Shown in pieces: positions 1 to 8,511 of a stretch of DNA of 64,000 nucleotides. The notes under the pieces were generated by a model, which was given only the letters and a program-made list of their open reading frames with translations, did no database searches and was not told the origin of the DNA. Position 1 is the first letter of the stretch. Every line of letters starts with the position of its first letter. A program made the translations under genes and the position numbers. Origin of the DNA: SZUA-35 sp965530755 (GTDB lineage Bacteria; Actinomycetota; Acidimicrobiia; Acidimicrobiales; SZUA-35); NCBI GenBank assembly GCA_965530755.1, contig CBESNA010000003.1, positions 62,001 through 126,000 on the forward strand, given 5' to 3'.

Positions 1-1
1 C

Positions 2-301
2 GGTGACGAGCTCGGCACGTTCTTCCTCACCGACTATCTGGCCAGGCACTTCGAGCTGCTCATCTGGCAGGGTCTCGGCCTCGCCGACCACCCCGAGCTG
101 CTCCCGATGTACTTCGGGAACTACACCCGCCTGGTCCACCTCTCACAGAACGATGATCCTGCGACCTTCGCCGAACTCGACGCCGCATCGCGAGCCGCGG
201 CCGCACGGCTCGGACTACGCCACGAGCATCGCCGCACCGGCCTGGCACCCTTCGCAGCAGCCGTCGACGTGGCGCTTCGACCCATGACTGGAGTCAGCTG
301 A
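2..301 (+). CDS. DUF1638 family protein, C-terminal part (5' end outside window)
   Basis: The frame is open from the first bases and ends at TGA 299-301, so only about the last 99 residues are present. They read GDELGTFFLTDYLARHFELL, then LGLADHPELLPMYFGNY and a segment with LVHLSQNDD, which I recognise as the C-terminal half of DUF1638. Members of this family usually sit in operons with corrinoid proteins and MttB-type methyltransferases. Their biochemical role is not established; a part in corrinoid or methyl-transfer handling is inference from context. The next gene starts 4 bases after the stop, and the following genes are tightly packed, so this is an interior gene of a methyltransferase operon whose corrinoid-protein gene probably lies upstream of the window. 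Confidence 0.8.
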   Translation, partial: GDELGTFFLTDYLARHFELLIWQGLGLADHPELLPMYFGNYTRLVHLSQNDDPATFAELDAASRAAAARLGLRHEHRRTGLAPFAAAVDVALRPMTGVS

Positions 302-305
302 CACC

Positions 306-674
306 ATGGCCCGCAAACCCCAACTCATCACCATTTTTTGGCGCGACATCCCCGCCCAGGTCAACACCAAGTCTCGGACCGACAAGCACCAGGTGCTGCT
401 CAAGCCCCGATTCCAGAAGGCCATCGATCGAGCGGCGATGGTCGCCGACATCACGACCGCTTCGGGCTACGTCAACGAGTGGCGGCGCCACGCCGTCGAC
501 GTCGATGGCGACCTCGCTGCAGCCGCGCAGGCTGAAGCCAACCGACTCGAGGCGATGTTCGATGCGCCTCGGCTCGAAGAACTGGTCATCGCCGGAGGCT
601 TCGACACCAGCAAGCCGACACCCACAGCAGGCGACGACCCAGCAATCCACCACGAGCCCGGAGCAACGACATGA
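306..674 (+). CDS. Virulence_fact (PF13769-type) small protein of methyltransferase operon
   Basis: This 122-residue protein begins MARKPQLITIFWRDIPAQV and continues with a block containing RFQKAIDRAAMVA and YVNEWRR. These match my memory of the short 'virulence factor' domain (PF13769). The family name is historical and says nothing reliable about function. Homologues recur beside DUF1638, pterin-binding methyltransferase and MttB genes, which is exactly the arrangement here. The last 40 residues are rich in P, T, A and D and look disordered. The gene begins 4 bases after the DUF1638 stop and overlaps the next gene by 4 bases (ATGA), which suggests translational coupling. An accessory role in corrinoid-dependent methyl transfer is inference. 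Confidence 0.72.
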   Translation: MARKPQLITIFWRDIPAQVNTKSRTDKHQVLLKPRFQKAIDRAAMVADITTASGYVNEWRRHAVDVDGDLAAAAQAEANRLEAMFDAPRLEELVIAGGFDTSKPTPTAGDDPAIHHEPGATT

Positions 675-1573
675 CCGACACCATCATCAGTTCGGCCACC
701 AAAGAAGTGGTCATCGGGTTCGGCCGCCCGTTCGTCATGATCGGCGAACGGATCAATCCGACAGGCCGCAAGCTCCTCGCCGAGGAGATGAAGAATGGCG
801 ACTTCAGCCGGGTCGAGGCCGATGCCATCGCTCAGGTCGAAGCCGGTGCCCAGATGCTCGACGTGAACGCCGGCATTCCGCTCGTCGACGAACCGGCGTT
901 GCTGGCCAAGGCGATCCAACTGGTGCAGAGCATCACCGACGTCCCGCTCTCCATCGACTCCTCGATCATCGAGGCGCTCGAAGCCGGCATCGCCGTCTAC
1001 CAGGGCAAGCCGCTCATCAACTCGGTCACCGGTGAGGACGAGGTGCTCGAGCGCGTGCTGCCGCTCGTGGCGAAAGCCGGAGCAGCCGTCGTGGCGATCT
1101 CCAACGACGAGACCGGCATCTCGGAGGACCCAGATGTCCGCTACGAAGTGGCGAAGAAGATCGTGAACCGAGCCGCTGACCACGGCATCGACAAGTCAGA
1201 CGTGATCGTCGATCCACTCGTGATGCCGATCGGCGCCATGGGGACCGCGGGCCAACAGGTCTTTCACCTCGTCGGCCGCCTCCGCAACGAACTCGGTGTC
1301 AACACGACCTGCGGTGCATCGAATGTGAGCTTCGGTCTGCCGAACCGCCATTCCATCACCGGCACGTTCCTCTCGATGGCCATCGGGGCAGGGATGACCT
1401 CGGCGATCATGAGCCCGCTGCACGAAGAGGTCAAACGAGCCGTGATGGCGGCCGATGTCCTCGCCGGGCACGACCAGGACTGCGCGGCCTGGATCCGCGC
1501 CAACCGCGACCCGAATGCCCCGCAAGGCGGTCGAGCCAGCAGGACCGGCCGTCGACGACGCCCGACCGACTGA
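671..1573 (+). CDS. Pterin-binding methyltransferase (methyl-corrinoid:THF methyltransferase, MtgA/MtvA-like)
   Basis: This 300-residue protein has the dihydropteroate-synthase-like TIM-barrel fold used by corrinoid:folate methyltransferases. Visible motifs are FVMIGERINPTGRK near residue 21, AGAQMLDVNAG, SIDSSIIEALEAG and TTCGASNVSFGLPNR, the usual pterin-binding signatures of the AcsE/MetH-folate and MtgA group. The expected reaction is transfer of a methyl group from a methyl-corrinoid protein to tetrahydrofolate, giving methyl-THF. Length fits the family, with an Arg-rich extra tail (RASRTGRRRRPTD). It overlaps the upstream gene by 4 bases and shares one base with the downstream reactivase gene (TGATG), so the operon is translationally coupled. 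The substrate is not determined by this gene; it depends on the partnering MttB-family enzyme. Confidence 0.88.
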   Translation: MTDTIISSATKEVVIGFGRPFVMIGERINPTGRKLLAEEMKNGDFSRVEADAIAQVEAGAQMLDVNAGIPLVDEPALLAKAIQLVQSITDVPLSIDSSIIEALEAGIAVYQGKPLINSVTGEDEVLERVLPLVAKAGAAVVAISNDETGISEDPDVRYEVAKKIVNRAADHGIDKSDVIVDPLVMPIGAMGTAGQQVFHLVGRLRNELGVNTTCGASNVSFGLPNRHSITGTFLSMAIGAGMTSAIMSPLHEEVKRAVMAADVLAGHDQDCAAWIRANRDPNAPQGGRASRTGRRRRPTD

Positions 1574-3654
1574 TGGTTCGGGTCGTCTTCACCCCCTCGG
1601 GACTCGACGGCGAAGTCGAGATCGGCACGACGGTCCTCGACGCGGCCCGGATGCTGGGGGTCGACGTCGATTCAGTATGTGGTGGGCGCGGGATCTGCGG
1701 ACGCTGCCAAGTCGTTCCCGGTGAAGGCTCGTTCGCGAAGTGGGGACTCACCGTCGGCTCCGCGGCCCTGTCTGCACCGGGCTCGGTCGAGACCGACTAT
1801 GTCGGGAAGCGGCCGATCCTCGACGGCCAGCGGCTCGGATGCGCAGCCCAGCTCTGTTCCGATGCGGTCATTGACGTGCCAGAAGCGTCGCAGATCCACA
1901 AGCAGGTCGTCCGCAAGGATGTCGATGTCGGCGACATAACACTCGACCCGGTTGTCGAGCTCCGATATCTCGAGCCGGCCTCCGTCGTGCTCGGCGATGA
2001 CGCCACGGCAACAGATCTGATCGCTGCGTCTCTCCTCGAGGAGTGGGCCGTCGAGGGCGTCGAAGTCGCTCCGCACGTCCTCCCCCACCTGCACCGAGCG
2101 ATCAACGCCGACGCCAACGGTGTCACGGTCGGCCTCGAGCCCGCTGTCGAGCGTGGCGGCCACCGTCGCCCGGCACGGGTCGTGGCCATCTGGCCGGGGT
2201 TCGTCGACGTTGCGCTGGGTGTGGCAATCGACATCGGGTCCACGACTGTGGCCGGACATCTGTGCGATCTCACCACCGGAGCGGTCCTGGCCACCGCGGG
2301 GCGAATGAACCCCCAGATCCGTTTCGGCGAGGACCTCATGAGTCGCGTGTCGTACGTGATGATGAACCCGGGCGGAGAACGGGAACTGACATCGGCGATC
2401 CGAACGGCGCTCGACGCCTTGATCGGCGAGCTGCTGGCCACAGCATCAAACGGACGAGAACAGGGCATCGTCGGCCGCGACCGGGTCCTCAGCCTCACCC
2501 TGGTCGGCAATCCCGTGATGCATCACCTGTTGCTCGGGATCGATCCAACACCGCTCGGCGCCGCTCCGTTCCTGCTCGCCACCAGCGATGCCGTCGAGAT
2601 CGCCGCTCCCCTCCTCGACCTCGACTGCCCGAACGCCACCGTCTATGTCGCCCCCTGCATTGCCGGCCACGTCGGCGCCGACACGGCTGCGGCGATCAAC
2701 GCCGAGGGACCACACCGTTCAGACGAGGTCCAACTCCTCGTCGACGTTGGCACGAACGCCGAAATCGTGCTGGGGAACTCCAAGCAGCTCTACGCGGCGT
2801 CATCGCCAACGGGTCCGGCCTTCGAGGGCGCTCAGATCAGCTGTGGGGTACGGGCATCTGCCGGCGCAATCGAGCGAGTTCGGATCGACAGGGAGACACT
2901 TGAGCCCCGCTATCGAATCATCGGCTCCGACCTCTGGTCTGACGAAGCGGGCTTCGAGGCCGCAGCAGACGAGCTCGGCATCGTCGGCGTGTGCGGTAGT
3001 GGAATCATCGAAGTCGTCGGCGAAATGTTCCTCTCCGGTGTCATCGATCGCAACGGCGTCATTCGCGGCGAGTTCGCCGCAGGCCCGGGCTCACGGGTGG
3101 TCGCCGATGACCGGACGTACAGCTACATTTTGGCCGAGGCCACGCCGACGCGAGCTGAACTGCGCATCACCCAGAACGACATCCGCGCCATTCAATTGGC
3201 CAAGGGCGCCCTACGGGCCGGCATCGATCTATTGATGGAACACGCTGGCCTCGAGACCGTGACTGACATCCGACTCGCCGGAGCATTCGGTTCCCACATC
3301 GACCCCGTCTACGCGATGGTGCTCGGCCTCGTGCCCGACTGCCCTGTCGAAGCCGTCACCTCGAGCGGCAATTCCGCCGGGGTCGGCGCCGTCCGCATGC
3401 TCTTGTCCGGCGCCGAGCGACGCGACACCGAGCGAGTCGTTGCCGAGGTCGACAAGATCGAAACAGCCACCGAGCCTCGCTTCCAGGAGCTCTTCGTGAA
3501 CGCCATGGCGTTCCCGCACAAGACGGCCCTCACACCGCATTTGGCCTCGGTGATCGACCTCCCCGCCACCCCCGTCGAGTCGAACGAGCCTCGACGCCGC
3601 CGCCAGCGCCCACCCCGAACCACCGAAACCCACGAGGCCCCTGCTGATGACTGA
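1573..3654 (+). CDS. Corrinoid activation ATPase (RACE/RamA-like, 2Fe-2S + ASKHA, DUF4445)
   Basis: This 693-residue protein should reduce inactive Co(II) corrinoid back to Co(I) using ATP, so it keeps a methyltransferase system running. The N-terminal ferredoxin domain carries cysteines C36, C42 and C45 (CGGRGICGRC) and C90 (QRLGC), a plant-type 2Fe-2S site. A linker follows, then an ASKHA-type ATPase region with GVAIDIGSTTVAGHL near residue 215 and LLVDVGTNAEIVLGN near residue 390, and finally the DUF4445 region with GVCGSGIIEVVGEM. This is the architecture of the reductive activators of corrinoid enzymes found with MttB/MtgB systems. The ATG overlaps the previous stop by one base, and its own end overlaps the MttB gene by 8 bases. 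Confidence 0.92.
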   Translation: MVRVVFTPSGLDGEVEIGTTVLDAARMLGVDVDSVCGGRGICGRCQVVPGEGSFAKWGLTVGSAALSAPGSVETDYVGKRPILDGQRLGCAAQLCSDAVIDVPEASQIHKQVVRKDVDVGDITLDPVVELRYLEPASVVLGDDATATDLIAASLLEEWAVEGVEVAPHVLPHLHRAINADANGVTVGLEPAVERGGHRRPARVVAIWPGFVDVALGVAIDIGSTTVAGHLCDLTTGAVLATAGRMNPQIRFGEDLMSRVSYVMMNPGGERELTSAIRTALDALIGELLATASNGREQGIVGRDRVLSLTLVGNPVMHHLLLGIDPTPLGAAPFLLATSDAVEIAAPLLDLDCPNATVYVAPCIAGHVGADTAAAINAEGPHRSDEVQLLVDVGTNAEIVLGNSKQLYAASSPTGPAFEGAQISCGVRASAGAIERVRIDRETLEPRYRIIGSDLWSDEAGFEAAADELGIVGVCGSGIIEVVGEMFLSGVIDRNGVIRGEFAAGPGSRVVADDRTYSYILAEATPTRAELRITQNDIRAIQLAKGALRAGIDLLMEHAGLETVTDIRLAGAFGSHIDPVYAMVLGLVPDCPVEAVTSSGNSAGVGAVRMLLSGAERRDTERVVAEVDKIETATEPRFQELFVNAMAFPHKTALTPHLASVIDLPATPVESNEPRRRRQRPPRTTETHEAPADD

Positions 3655-5212
3655 CGCCATACCACCATCGGGCCGCACGAGTGGCGGACGTCGAAGCGGC
3701 GGCGGACGCGCCGGCCGACAGGCCGCTCGGTCTGCCACCCAAGCCGTCACTCACCCCTATCTCGTCCGAAAGATGCCGCCGCTCGAGATGCTCGACGACG
3801 CCAGTCTCGCCAAGATCGAGGAGAACGCCGAAGTCATCATGAGTGAGGTGGGAGTCGCCTTCCAAGAGACTCCGGAAGCGCTCGATCTCTGGCGGGATGC
3901 GGGCGCCACCATCGAAGGAGACGACCTCGTCAAGTTTCCGCGCGGCCTGTGTCGCGACATCGTGCAGACCCACGCTCCTACCGAGTTCATCCAGCACGCA
4001 CGTAATCCGGAGCGAAGTGTCCGCATCGGCGGCAATACCACGGTGTTCGCTCCGAACTACGGGTCACCGTTCGTCACCGATCTCGACAAGGGCCGTCGAT
4101 ACGCCACGCTCGAGGACTTCGAGAACATCGTGAAGCTGACCTATCAGCTGCCGTTTCTGCATCACAGCGGCGGCACGGTGTGCGAACCGGTCGACGTGCC
4201 GGTCAACAAGCGCCATCTCGACATGATGTACGCCCACCTTCGCTGGTCGGACAAGCCCATGATGGGGTCAGTCACGGCTCCCGAACGGGCCGAGGATTCC
4301 GTCGAGCTCGCTCGCCTCGCGTTCGGTGGTGACCTGCAGGACCGCACCGTCCTCACCAGCCTCATCAACGCCTCGTCTCCGCTGCGTTGGGACGCCACGA
4401 TGCTTGGCGCCGCCACCGTGTACGCCCGCACGAACCAGGCGTGCATCATGTCGCCGTTCATCCTCGCCGGAGCGATGAGTCCGGTCACCGTTGCCGCCCT
4501 CGCTGCGCAGGCGCTGGCCGAGGCTCTCACCGGAATGGCGTACTGCCAGTTGGTACGGCCCGGCGCACCGGTGATCTTCGGCACCTTCGCCTCCTCGATG
4601 TCGATGGCCACTGGGGCTCCCACGTTCGGCACCCCCGAGGCCGGGCAGGCGATCGCGGTGATGGCATCGTTGTCGCGCCGACTCGGCGTCCCCTTCCGAT
4701 CCGGTGGCCAGTTCACCTCGTCGAAGGCTCCGGACGCACAAGCCGCCTACGAGTCGGCGTCGACCATTCTTCCAACGGTGCTGTGCGGCGTGAACTTCGT
4801 TCTGCATGCCGCTGGATGGCTCGAAGGGGGCCTGGCCCTCAGCTACGAGAAGCTGATCATGGATGCCGATCAGCTCGGAATGATGGAGGTCTACGCCAAC
4901 GGCATCGACATGTCGGACAACGGCCAGGCCATGCAGGCGTTTCACACGAACCCTCCTGGCCAGCACTTCCTCGGCAACGAACACACCCTCGCCAACTTCG
5001 AGAGTGCGTTCTACCGTTCGTCGATCGCGGACAACAACAGCTATGAACAGTGGTCGGAAGAGGGCTCCCTCACCGCCGCACAGCGAGCCAACACCAAATG
5101 GAAGAAGATGTTGGCCTCGTACGAAGCGCCCCCGATCGATCCCGCGGTCGACCAGGCGATGCTCGACTTCATTGCGGCCCGCAAAGCGGCGATGCCGGAT
5201 GAGATCGGCTGA
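3647..5212 (+). CDS. MttB-superfamily corrinoid methyltransferase (non-pyrrolysine, betaine-type)
   Basis: This 521-residue protein belongs to the trimethylamine methyltransferase superfamily (COG5598). A basic Gly/Arg-rich start (GRTSGGRRSGGGRAGRQAAR) is typical of these proteins. Further on are AHLRWSDKPMMGS, SLINASSPLRWDA, ILAGAMSPVTVAALAAQALA and VNFVLHAAGWLEGGLALSYE. The frame has no internal amber codon, so it belongs to the non-pyrrolysine branch, whose characterised members demethylate quaternary amines such as glycine betaine, proline betaine or carnitine. The expected step is transfer of one methyl group from such a substrate to a corrinoid protein. It closes the DUF1638-to-reactivase operon. 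The exact substrate cannot be read from sequence; glycine betaine is favoured because DMGDH-type genes lie in the same window. Confidence 0.9.
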   Translation: MTDAIPPSGRTSGGRRSGGGRAGRQAARSATQAVTHPYLVRKMPPLEMLDDASLAKIEENAEVIMSEVGVAFQETPEALDLWRDAGATIEGDDLVKFPRGLCRDIVQTHAPTEFIQHARNPERSVRIGGNTTVFAPNYGSPFVTDLDKGRRYATLEDFENIVKLTYQLPFLHHSGGTVCEPVDVPVNKRHLDMMYAHLRWSDKPMMGSVTAPERAEDSVELARLAFGGDLQDRTVLTSLINASSPLRWDATMLGAATVYARTNQACIMSPFILAGAMSPVTVAALAAQALAEALTGMAYCQLVRPGAPVIFGTFASSMSMATGAPTFGTPEAGQAIAVMASLSRRLGVPFRSGGQFTSSKAPDAQAAYESASTILPTVLCGVNFVLHAAGWLEGGLALSYEKLIMDADQLGMMEVYANGIDMSDNGQAMQAFHTNPPGQHFLGNEHTLANFESAFYRSSIADNNSYEQWSEEGSLTAAQRANTKWKKMLASYEAPPIDPAVDQAMLDFIAARKAAMPDEIG

Positions 5213-5278
5213 CATCCACACTGATGGGCAACCGAGCCCCGGGAACCCGCGGCGAGCGTCGACCGTTGAGGAGGTGTT

Positions 5279-7078
5279 GTGTTGAAACCTGATCTGAAAC
5301 GCCCCACCGACCTTCGGGTCCGACGGGCGCTGGCCTCACTCCCCGGCCCCGATGGCGACCGATCGTGGCACTGGTTCACTGATCCCGCGGCTTCGGTGAT
5401 CGCCTGGGAGACCGACGAGGTCGTGCCGGCGCTGCGACGCGTCGAACAGGCCGCAGCAGAAGGCCTGTGGGCCGTCGGTTTCGTCAGCTACGACGCCGGC
5501 CCGGCTTTCGACGCTGCGATCACCGCCCATCGCCGCCAGGACACCCCGCTCCTCGCTTTTGGACTGTTCGAGACTGCGAACCCAGACGACGCGCTGGCCA
5601 ACGAGACCCAGGGCGGCGCCTTCGAAGTCGGCCCGTGGCGGTCCATGGTCGATCGTGGATCGTTCGAGTCGTCGGTTCGTTTGGTGAAGGAGCGCATCGC
5701 CGCCGGGGACACCTACCAGGTCAACCTCACGCTCCGACTCGAGGCTTCGTTCGCCGGCGACCCACTCGGACTGTTCCGATCCCTCGCCCGCTCCCAGCGC
5801 GCCGATCACCTCGTCTTCCTCGACCTCGGCTCGCACGCCCTGTGTTCGGCGTCGCCGGAGCTCTTCTTTCGGAGCACCCCGTTGCCAGACGGCGGCCGTC
5901 ATCTCGTGTCGAAGCCGATGAAGGGGACGCGCCGTCGAAGCTCCGATCCACAGATCGACCGCCGCCTCGCCGAGGACCTCGTCACCAGCGACAAGGACCG
6001 GGCCGAGAACACGATGATCGTCGACATGATGCGCAACGACTTCGGGCGGGTCGCTCGAGTGGGCACCGTTGACGTCCCGGTACTTCATGCCGTCGAGCAC
6101 TACCCGACCGTTCACCAGATGGTCAGTACGGTCGTCGCCGACACCGATGCGTCATTGACCGATGTGTTCCTCGCCTCGTTCCCACCATCGTCGATCACGG
6201 GCGCCCCGAAGGTGAGCACGACGCGCATCATCACCGAGCTCGAAGCCGACGGACGTGGCACCTACTGCGGCGCCGCCGGGATCATCGCACCTGACGGGAC
6301 AACGGAGTTCAACGTCGCCATCCGTTCGGTCTGGGTCGACCGCGACAGCGGCACGGCCCTCTACGGGACGGGCGGCGGCATCGTGTGGGACTCCGATCCA
6401 ACCGACGAATGGTTCGAGACCCGCACCAAGACCCGAGTTGTCGAGTCCGCCCCCGCACCGTTCGATCTCTTGGAGACCATGCTCTACTCACCGCATGTGG
6501 GCATTGCCCTGCTCGATCGCCACCTTGATCGCCTGGCGACCTCAGCTGAACGTTTCGGGTTCGACATCGACCCGACCGGGCTCCGTCGGCGCCTTGACGC
6601 CATCGAGGCTCGCAGCGCCCAACGGGTGCGCGTCGTCGTCGGGCCCAACGGCGAGATCCACATCGCCACGACACCGATCAACCCCACGTTGGGTGACCCT
6701 TGGATCGTGCCGGTCGACCGGCTGCCCTCCGGCGAGTCGCCGGTTCAGTCGACCGATCTGTTCCTCCGTCACAAGACGACGCACCGCTCGGTCTACGAAG
6801 CAGCTCGAGCCCGGCACCCCGGAGCCCCTGACGTGATCCTCTGGAACGAGCGGGGCGAGGTCACCGAGACCACGATCGGGAATCTCGTGATCGAATTCGA
6901 CGGCCAGCTCGTCACAGCACCGGTTTCCTGCGGCTTGCTGCCAGGCACCTTCCGCGCCGAACTCCTGGAGCACGACAAGATCGTGGAGCAGGTCGTGACC
7001 ATCGATGACCTCGAGCAGGCGAACGAGGTCTTCATGATCAACTCTGTCCGGGGTTGGGTGCCGCTGACGATCGAGTGA
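5279..7078 (+). CDS. pabB: Bifunctional aminodeoxychorismate synthase component I / class IV aminotransferase (PabB-PabC fusion)
   Basis: This 599-residue fusion makes p-aminobenzoate for folate. The first 370 residues are a chorismate-binding PabB domain with GDTYQVNLTLR, SPELFFRS, PMKGTRRRSS, MRNDFGRVARVGTV, SSITGAPKVSTTRI and TTEFNVAIRSVW. The remainder is a class IV aminotransferase domain resembling aminodeoxychorismate lyase, with LFLRHKTTHR (candidate PLP lysine) and NERGEVTETTIGNLV. GTG 5279 gives the longest frame. A GAGGAGG ribosome site at 5268-5274 is better spaced (7 bases) for TTG 5282, so the true start may be one codon later. It lies 66 bases after the MttB gene on the same strand and may be cotranscribed with it. 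No PabA glutaminase was seen in the window. Confidence 0.9.
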   Translation: MLKPDLKRPTDLRVRRALASLPGPDGDRSWHWFTDPAASVIAWETDEVVPALRRVEQAAAEGLWAVGFVSYDAGPAFDAAITAHRRQDTPLLAFGLFETANPDDALANETQGGAFEVGPWRSMVDRGSFESSVRLVKERIAAGDTYQVNLTLRLEASFAGDPLGLFRSLARSQRADHLVFLDLGSHALCSASPELFFRSTPLPDGGRHLVSKPMKGTRRRSSDPQIDRRLAEDLVTSDKDRAENTMIVDMMRNDFGRVARVGTVDVPVLHAVEHYPTVHQMVSTVVADTDASLTDVFLASFPPSSITGAPKVSTTRIITELEADGRGTYCGAAGIIAPDGTTEFNVAIRSVWVDRDSGTALYGTGGGIVWDSDPTDEWFETRTKTRVVESAPAPFDLLETMLYSPHVGIALLDRHLDRLATSAERFGFDIDPTGLRRRLDAIEARSAQRVRVVVGPNGEIHIATTPINPTLGDPWIVPVDRLPSGESPVQSTDLFLRHKTTHRSVYEAARARHPGAPDVILWNERGEVTETTIGNLVIEFDGQLVTAPVSCGLLPGTFRAELLEHDKIVEQVVTIDDLEQANEVFMINSVRGWVPLTIE

Positions 7079-7094
7079 GCCCTCCGAGACTCGT

Positions 7095-7130
7095 AGGTGC
7101 GCTCACCCCCTTCGCATCGCGAGCGCACCT
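7095..7130 (+). terminator. Candidate terminator hairpin after the PabB/PabC fusion
   Basis: AGGTGCGCTC (7095-7104) pairs perfectly with GAGCGCACCT (7121-7130) around a 16-base loop, 16 bases past the stop codon. There is no following T-run, so intrinsic termination is plausible but not certain. Confidence 0.5.
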
Positions 7131-7187
7131 CATCGAGTCATCACCCCACGGCCTGGCCAATTGGGGCCGTCCGATTGGGGTCGGAGC

Positions 7188-7211
7188 TTCACATTCACAA
7201 GTGGATGTGAA
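7188..7211 (-). terminator. Hairpin just past the small gene at 7217-7411
   Basis: TTCACAT (7188-7194) pairs with ATGTGAA (7205-7211) around a 10-base loop. On the minus strand it begins 6 bases after the stop of the 64-residue gene. With the 7095-7130 hairpin it separates two convergent transcripts. It lacks a clear U-tract. Confidence 0.35.
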
Positions 7212-7216
7212 CCCAC

Positions 7217-7411
7217 CTAGGCCAGAGCGACGACCCGAACCTGTTCGCTTCCGAGGTGCCGGAGACGGGTACGCCCGTCTGCGAGCTCGACCAGCAAGTC
7301 GATGCCGTCGGCTCCAAATGCCCGGACCATGCCGCGGAACAGGCCACCGTCTGTGTGGACCACGGCCCGTCGGCCAACAAAGCTCGGTCCGTCGAATGGA
7401 ATGGAGAACAT
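7217..7411 (-). CDS. Hypothetical 64-residue protein, possibly SH3/Sm-like
   Basis: I do not recognise a family. The protein begins MFSIPFDGPSFVGRRAVVHT and continues with alternating hydrophobic residues in FRGMVRAFGADGIDLLVEL and LRHLGSEQVRVVALA, a pattern that would suit a small beta barrel such as an Sm- or SH3-like fold. I chose ATG 7411 because GAGG lies about 5 bases upstream of it; a GTG at 7432 would add seven residues. It lies 158 bases downstream of the formate dehydrogenase operon on the same strand, so it could be a distal member of that transcript, but there is no sequence motif tying it to the enzyme. A chance reading frame is possible at this length. Confidence 0.4.
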   Translation of the reverse strand: MFSIPFDGPSFVGRRAVVHTDGGLFRGMVRAFGADGIDLLVELADGRTRLRHLGSEQVRVVALA

Positions 7412-7569
7412 GTCCGCCTCGCTCCCGGGCACTCGCCATTGAGTGCACCGTCTCGACAGGTTCCCACGATCTTGCCCATGGGCACATGAGGCGATCGGCT
7501 CATTCCGGAGGCTATGACCCCCGGTTCTGTGGGGCTGGAACCCGAGGTTTGGTCAGGCCCGGTTCTGGG

Positions 7570-8511
7570 TCAGGCCTCGGGTTGGGGTGCGGGGTTTTGG
7601 CGGGTGATCGTGGGCTGGACGTATTGCCAGCCGAAACGCCCCTTGATGCACAGGTGCCCGCTCGTCACGCTGTGATCGTTCGGGCTCGTCACCTTCACGA
7701 TCGTGTCGTCCTGCACATGCAACTCGAGATTGCAGCCCACTCCGCAATACGAACACACCGTACGAGTGACGGTCTGCTCGGTCTCGCGCCAGTTATCGGC
7801 CTGGCGCAGATCGAACTCGGTCTTGAACTGCAGCGCGTTGGTCGGACAGACCGCCACGCAGTTGCCGCAGTAGACACACGCCGAATCGGGGAGCGAGACA
7901 TCGAACTCGGTCGAGATCCGAGCCCCGAAGCCACGACCGGAAACGGCGATGGCAAACGTGTGCTGAGCATCATCACCGCACGCCTCTACGCACTTGTAAC
8001 AGAGCACGCACTTGTCGTAATCCCGGATGTAGAGGTTGTCCTGGATCTTGATCTCTTCGTCGATCTTCTCGGCTGCCGGGCCGTAGCGCGAGCTGTCGAC
8101 GTCGTACTCGGCCGCCCAATCGGCCAGCGAGATCGCGTCTTCGCCGACACCGAGGGTCGAGGTCTGGCTGAGATCGACACCGGAGTCCAGGAACTCCAGC
8201 ACCATCTTGCGACTGTGCCTCACCCGAGAGGAGTCGGTCTGGACGACCATGCCGTCCTCCGCCGCACGGGAGCACGACGGCACGAGCGTGCGCGACTTCT
8301 CGACCTCGACCACACACACCCGGCAGGCATTCACCGGTGTCAGGTTCTCGGCGTAACAGAGCGTCGGCGTGGAGACTCCCGCCGCGTTACACGCATCGAG
8401 CAGCGTTGCGCCCTCGTCGATCGTGACATCGGCTCCGTTGATCGACACGGTGACCGTTCCCGTACCAGCCGAACGAGTCTCGGACGTTCCGTCGGTTGTC
8501 GTATCGGTCAT
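7570..8511 (-). CDS. Formate dehydrogenase Fe-S subunit: separate N-terminal part of FdhA (2Fe-2S, two 4Fe-4S, MopB cluster lobe)
   Basis: This 313-residue protein corresponds to the N-terminal third of large NAD-dependent formate dehydrogenase alpha subunits. A 2Fe-2S domain uses C52, C63, C66 and C80 (x10, x2, x13 spacing). Two 4Fe-4S ferredoxin motifs follow, CVLCYKCVEAC and CVYCGNCVAVC. Near the C-terminus, CSYCGVGC and HLCIKGRFGW form the N-terminal 4Fe-4S lobe of a molybdopterin oxidoreductase. The protein stops about 15 residues later, where a normal FdhA runs into its catalytic domain; that domain is encoded at 10273-12192. The His-Cys cluster motif usual after the 2Fe-2S domain is absent, with LSQTSTLGVGEDAISLADW in its place. 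ATG 8511 overlaps the upstream stop as ATGA, which supports this start. Confidence 0.88.
   Translation of the reverse strand: MTDTTTDGTSETRSAGTGTVTVSINGADVTIDEGATLLDACNAAGVSTPTLCYAENLTPVNACRVCVVEVEKSRTLVPSCSRAAEDGMVVQTDSSRVRHSRKMVLEFLDSGVDLSQTSTLGVGEDAISLADWAAEYDVDSSRYGPAAEKIDEEIKIQDNLYIRDYDKCVLCYKCVEACGDDAQHTFAIAVSGRGFGARISTEFDVSLPDSACVYCGNCVAVCPTNALQFKTEFDLRQADNWRETEQTVTRTVCSYCGVGCNLELHVQDDTIVKVTSPNDHSVTSGHLCIKGRFGWQYVQPTITRQNPAPQPEA

Noticed and set aside
3647..5212. Pyrrolysine in the MttB-family proteins
   Set aside because: Neither MttB homologue has an internal TAG; both are open throughout, so they belong to the non-pyrrolysine branch.
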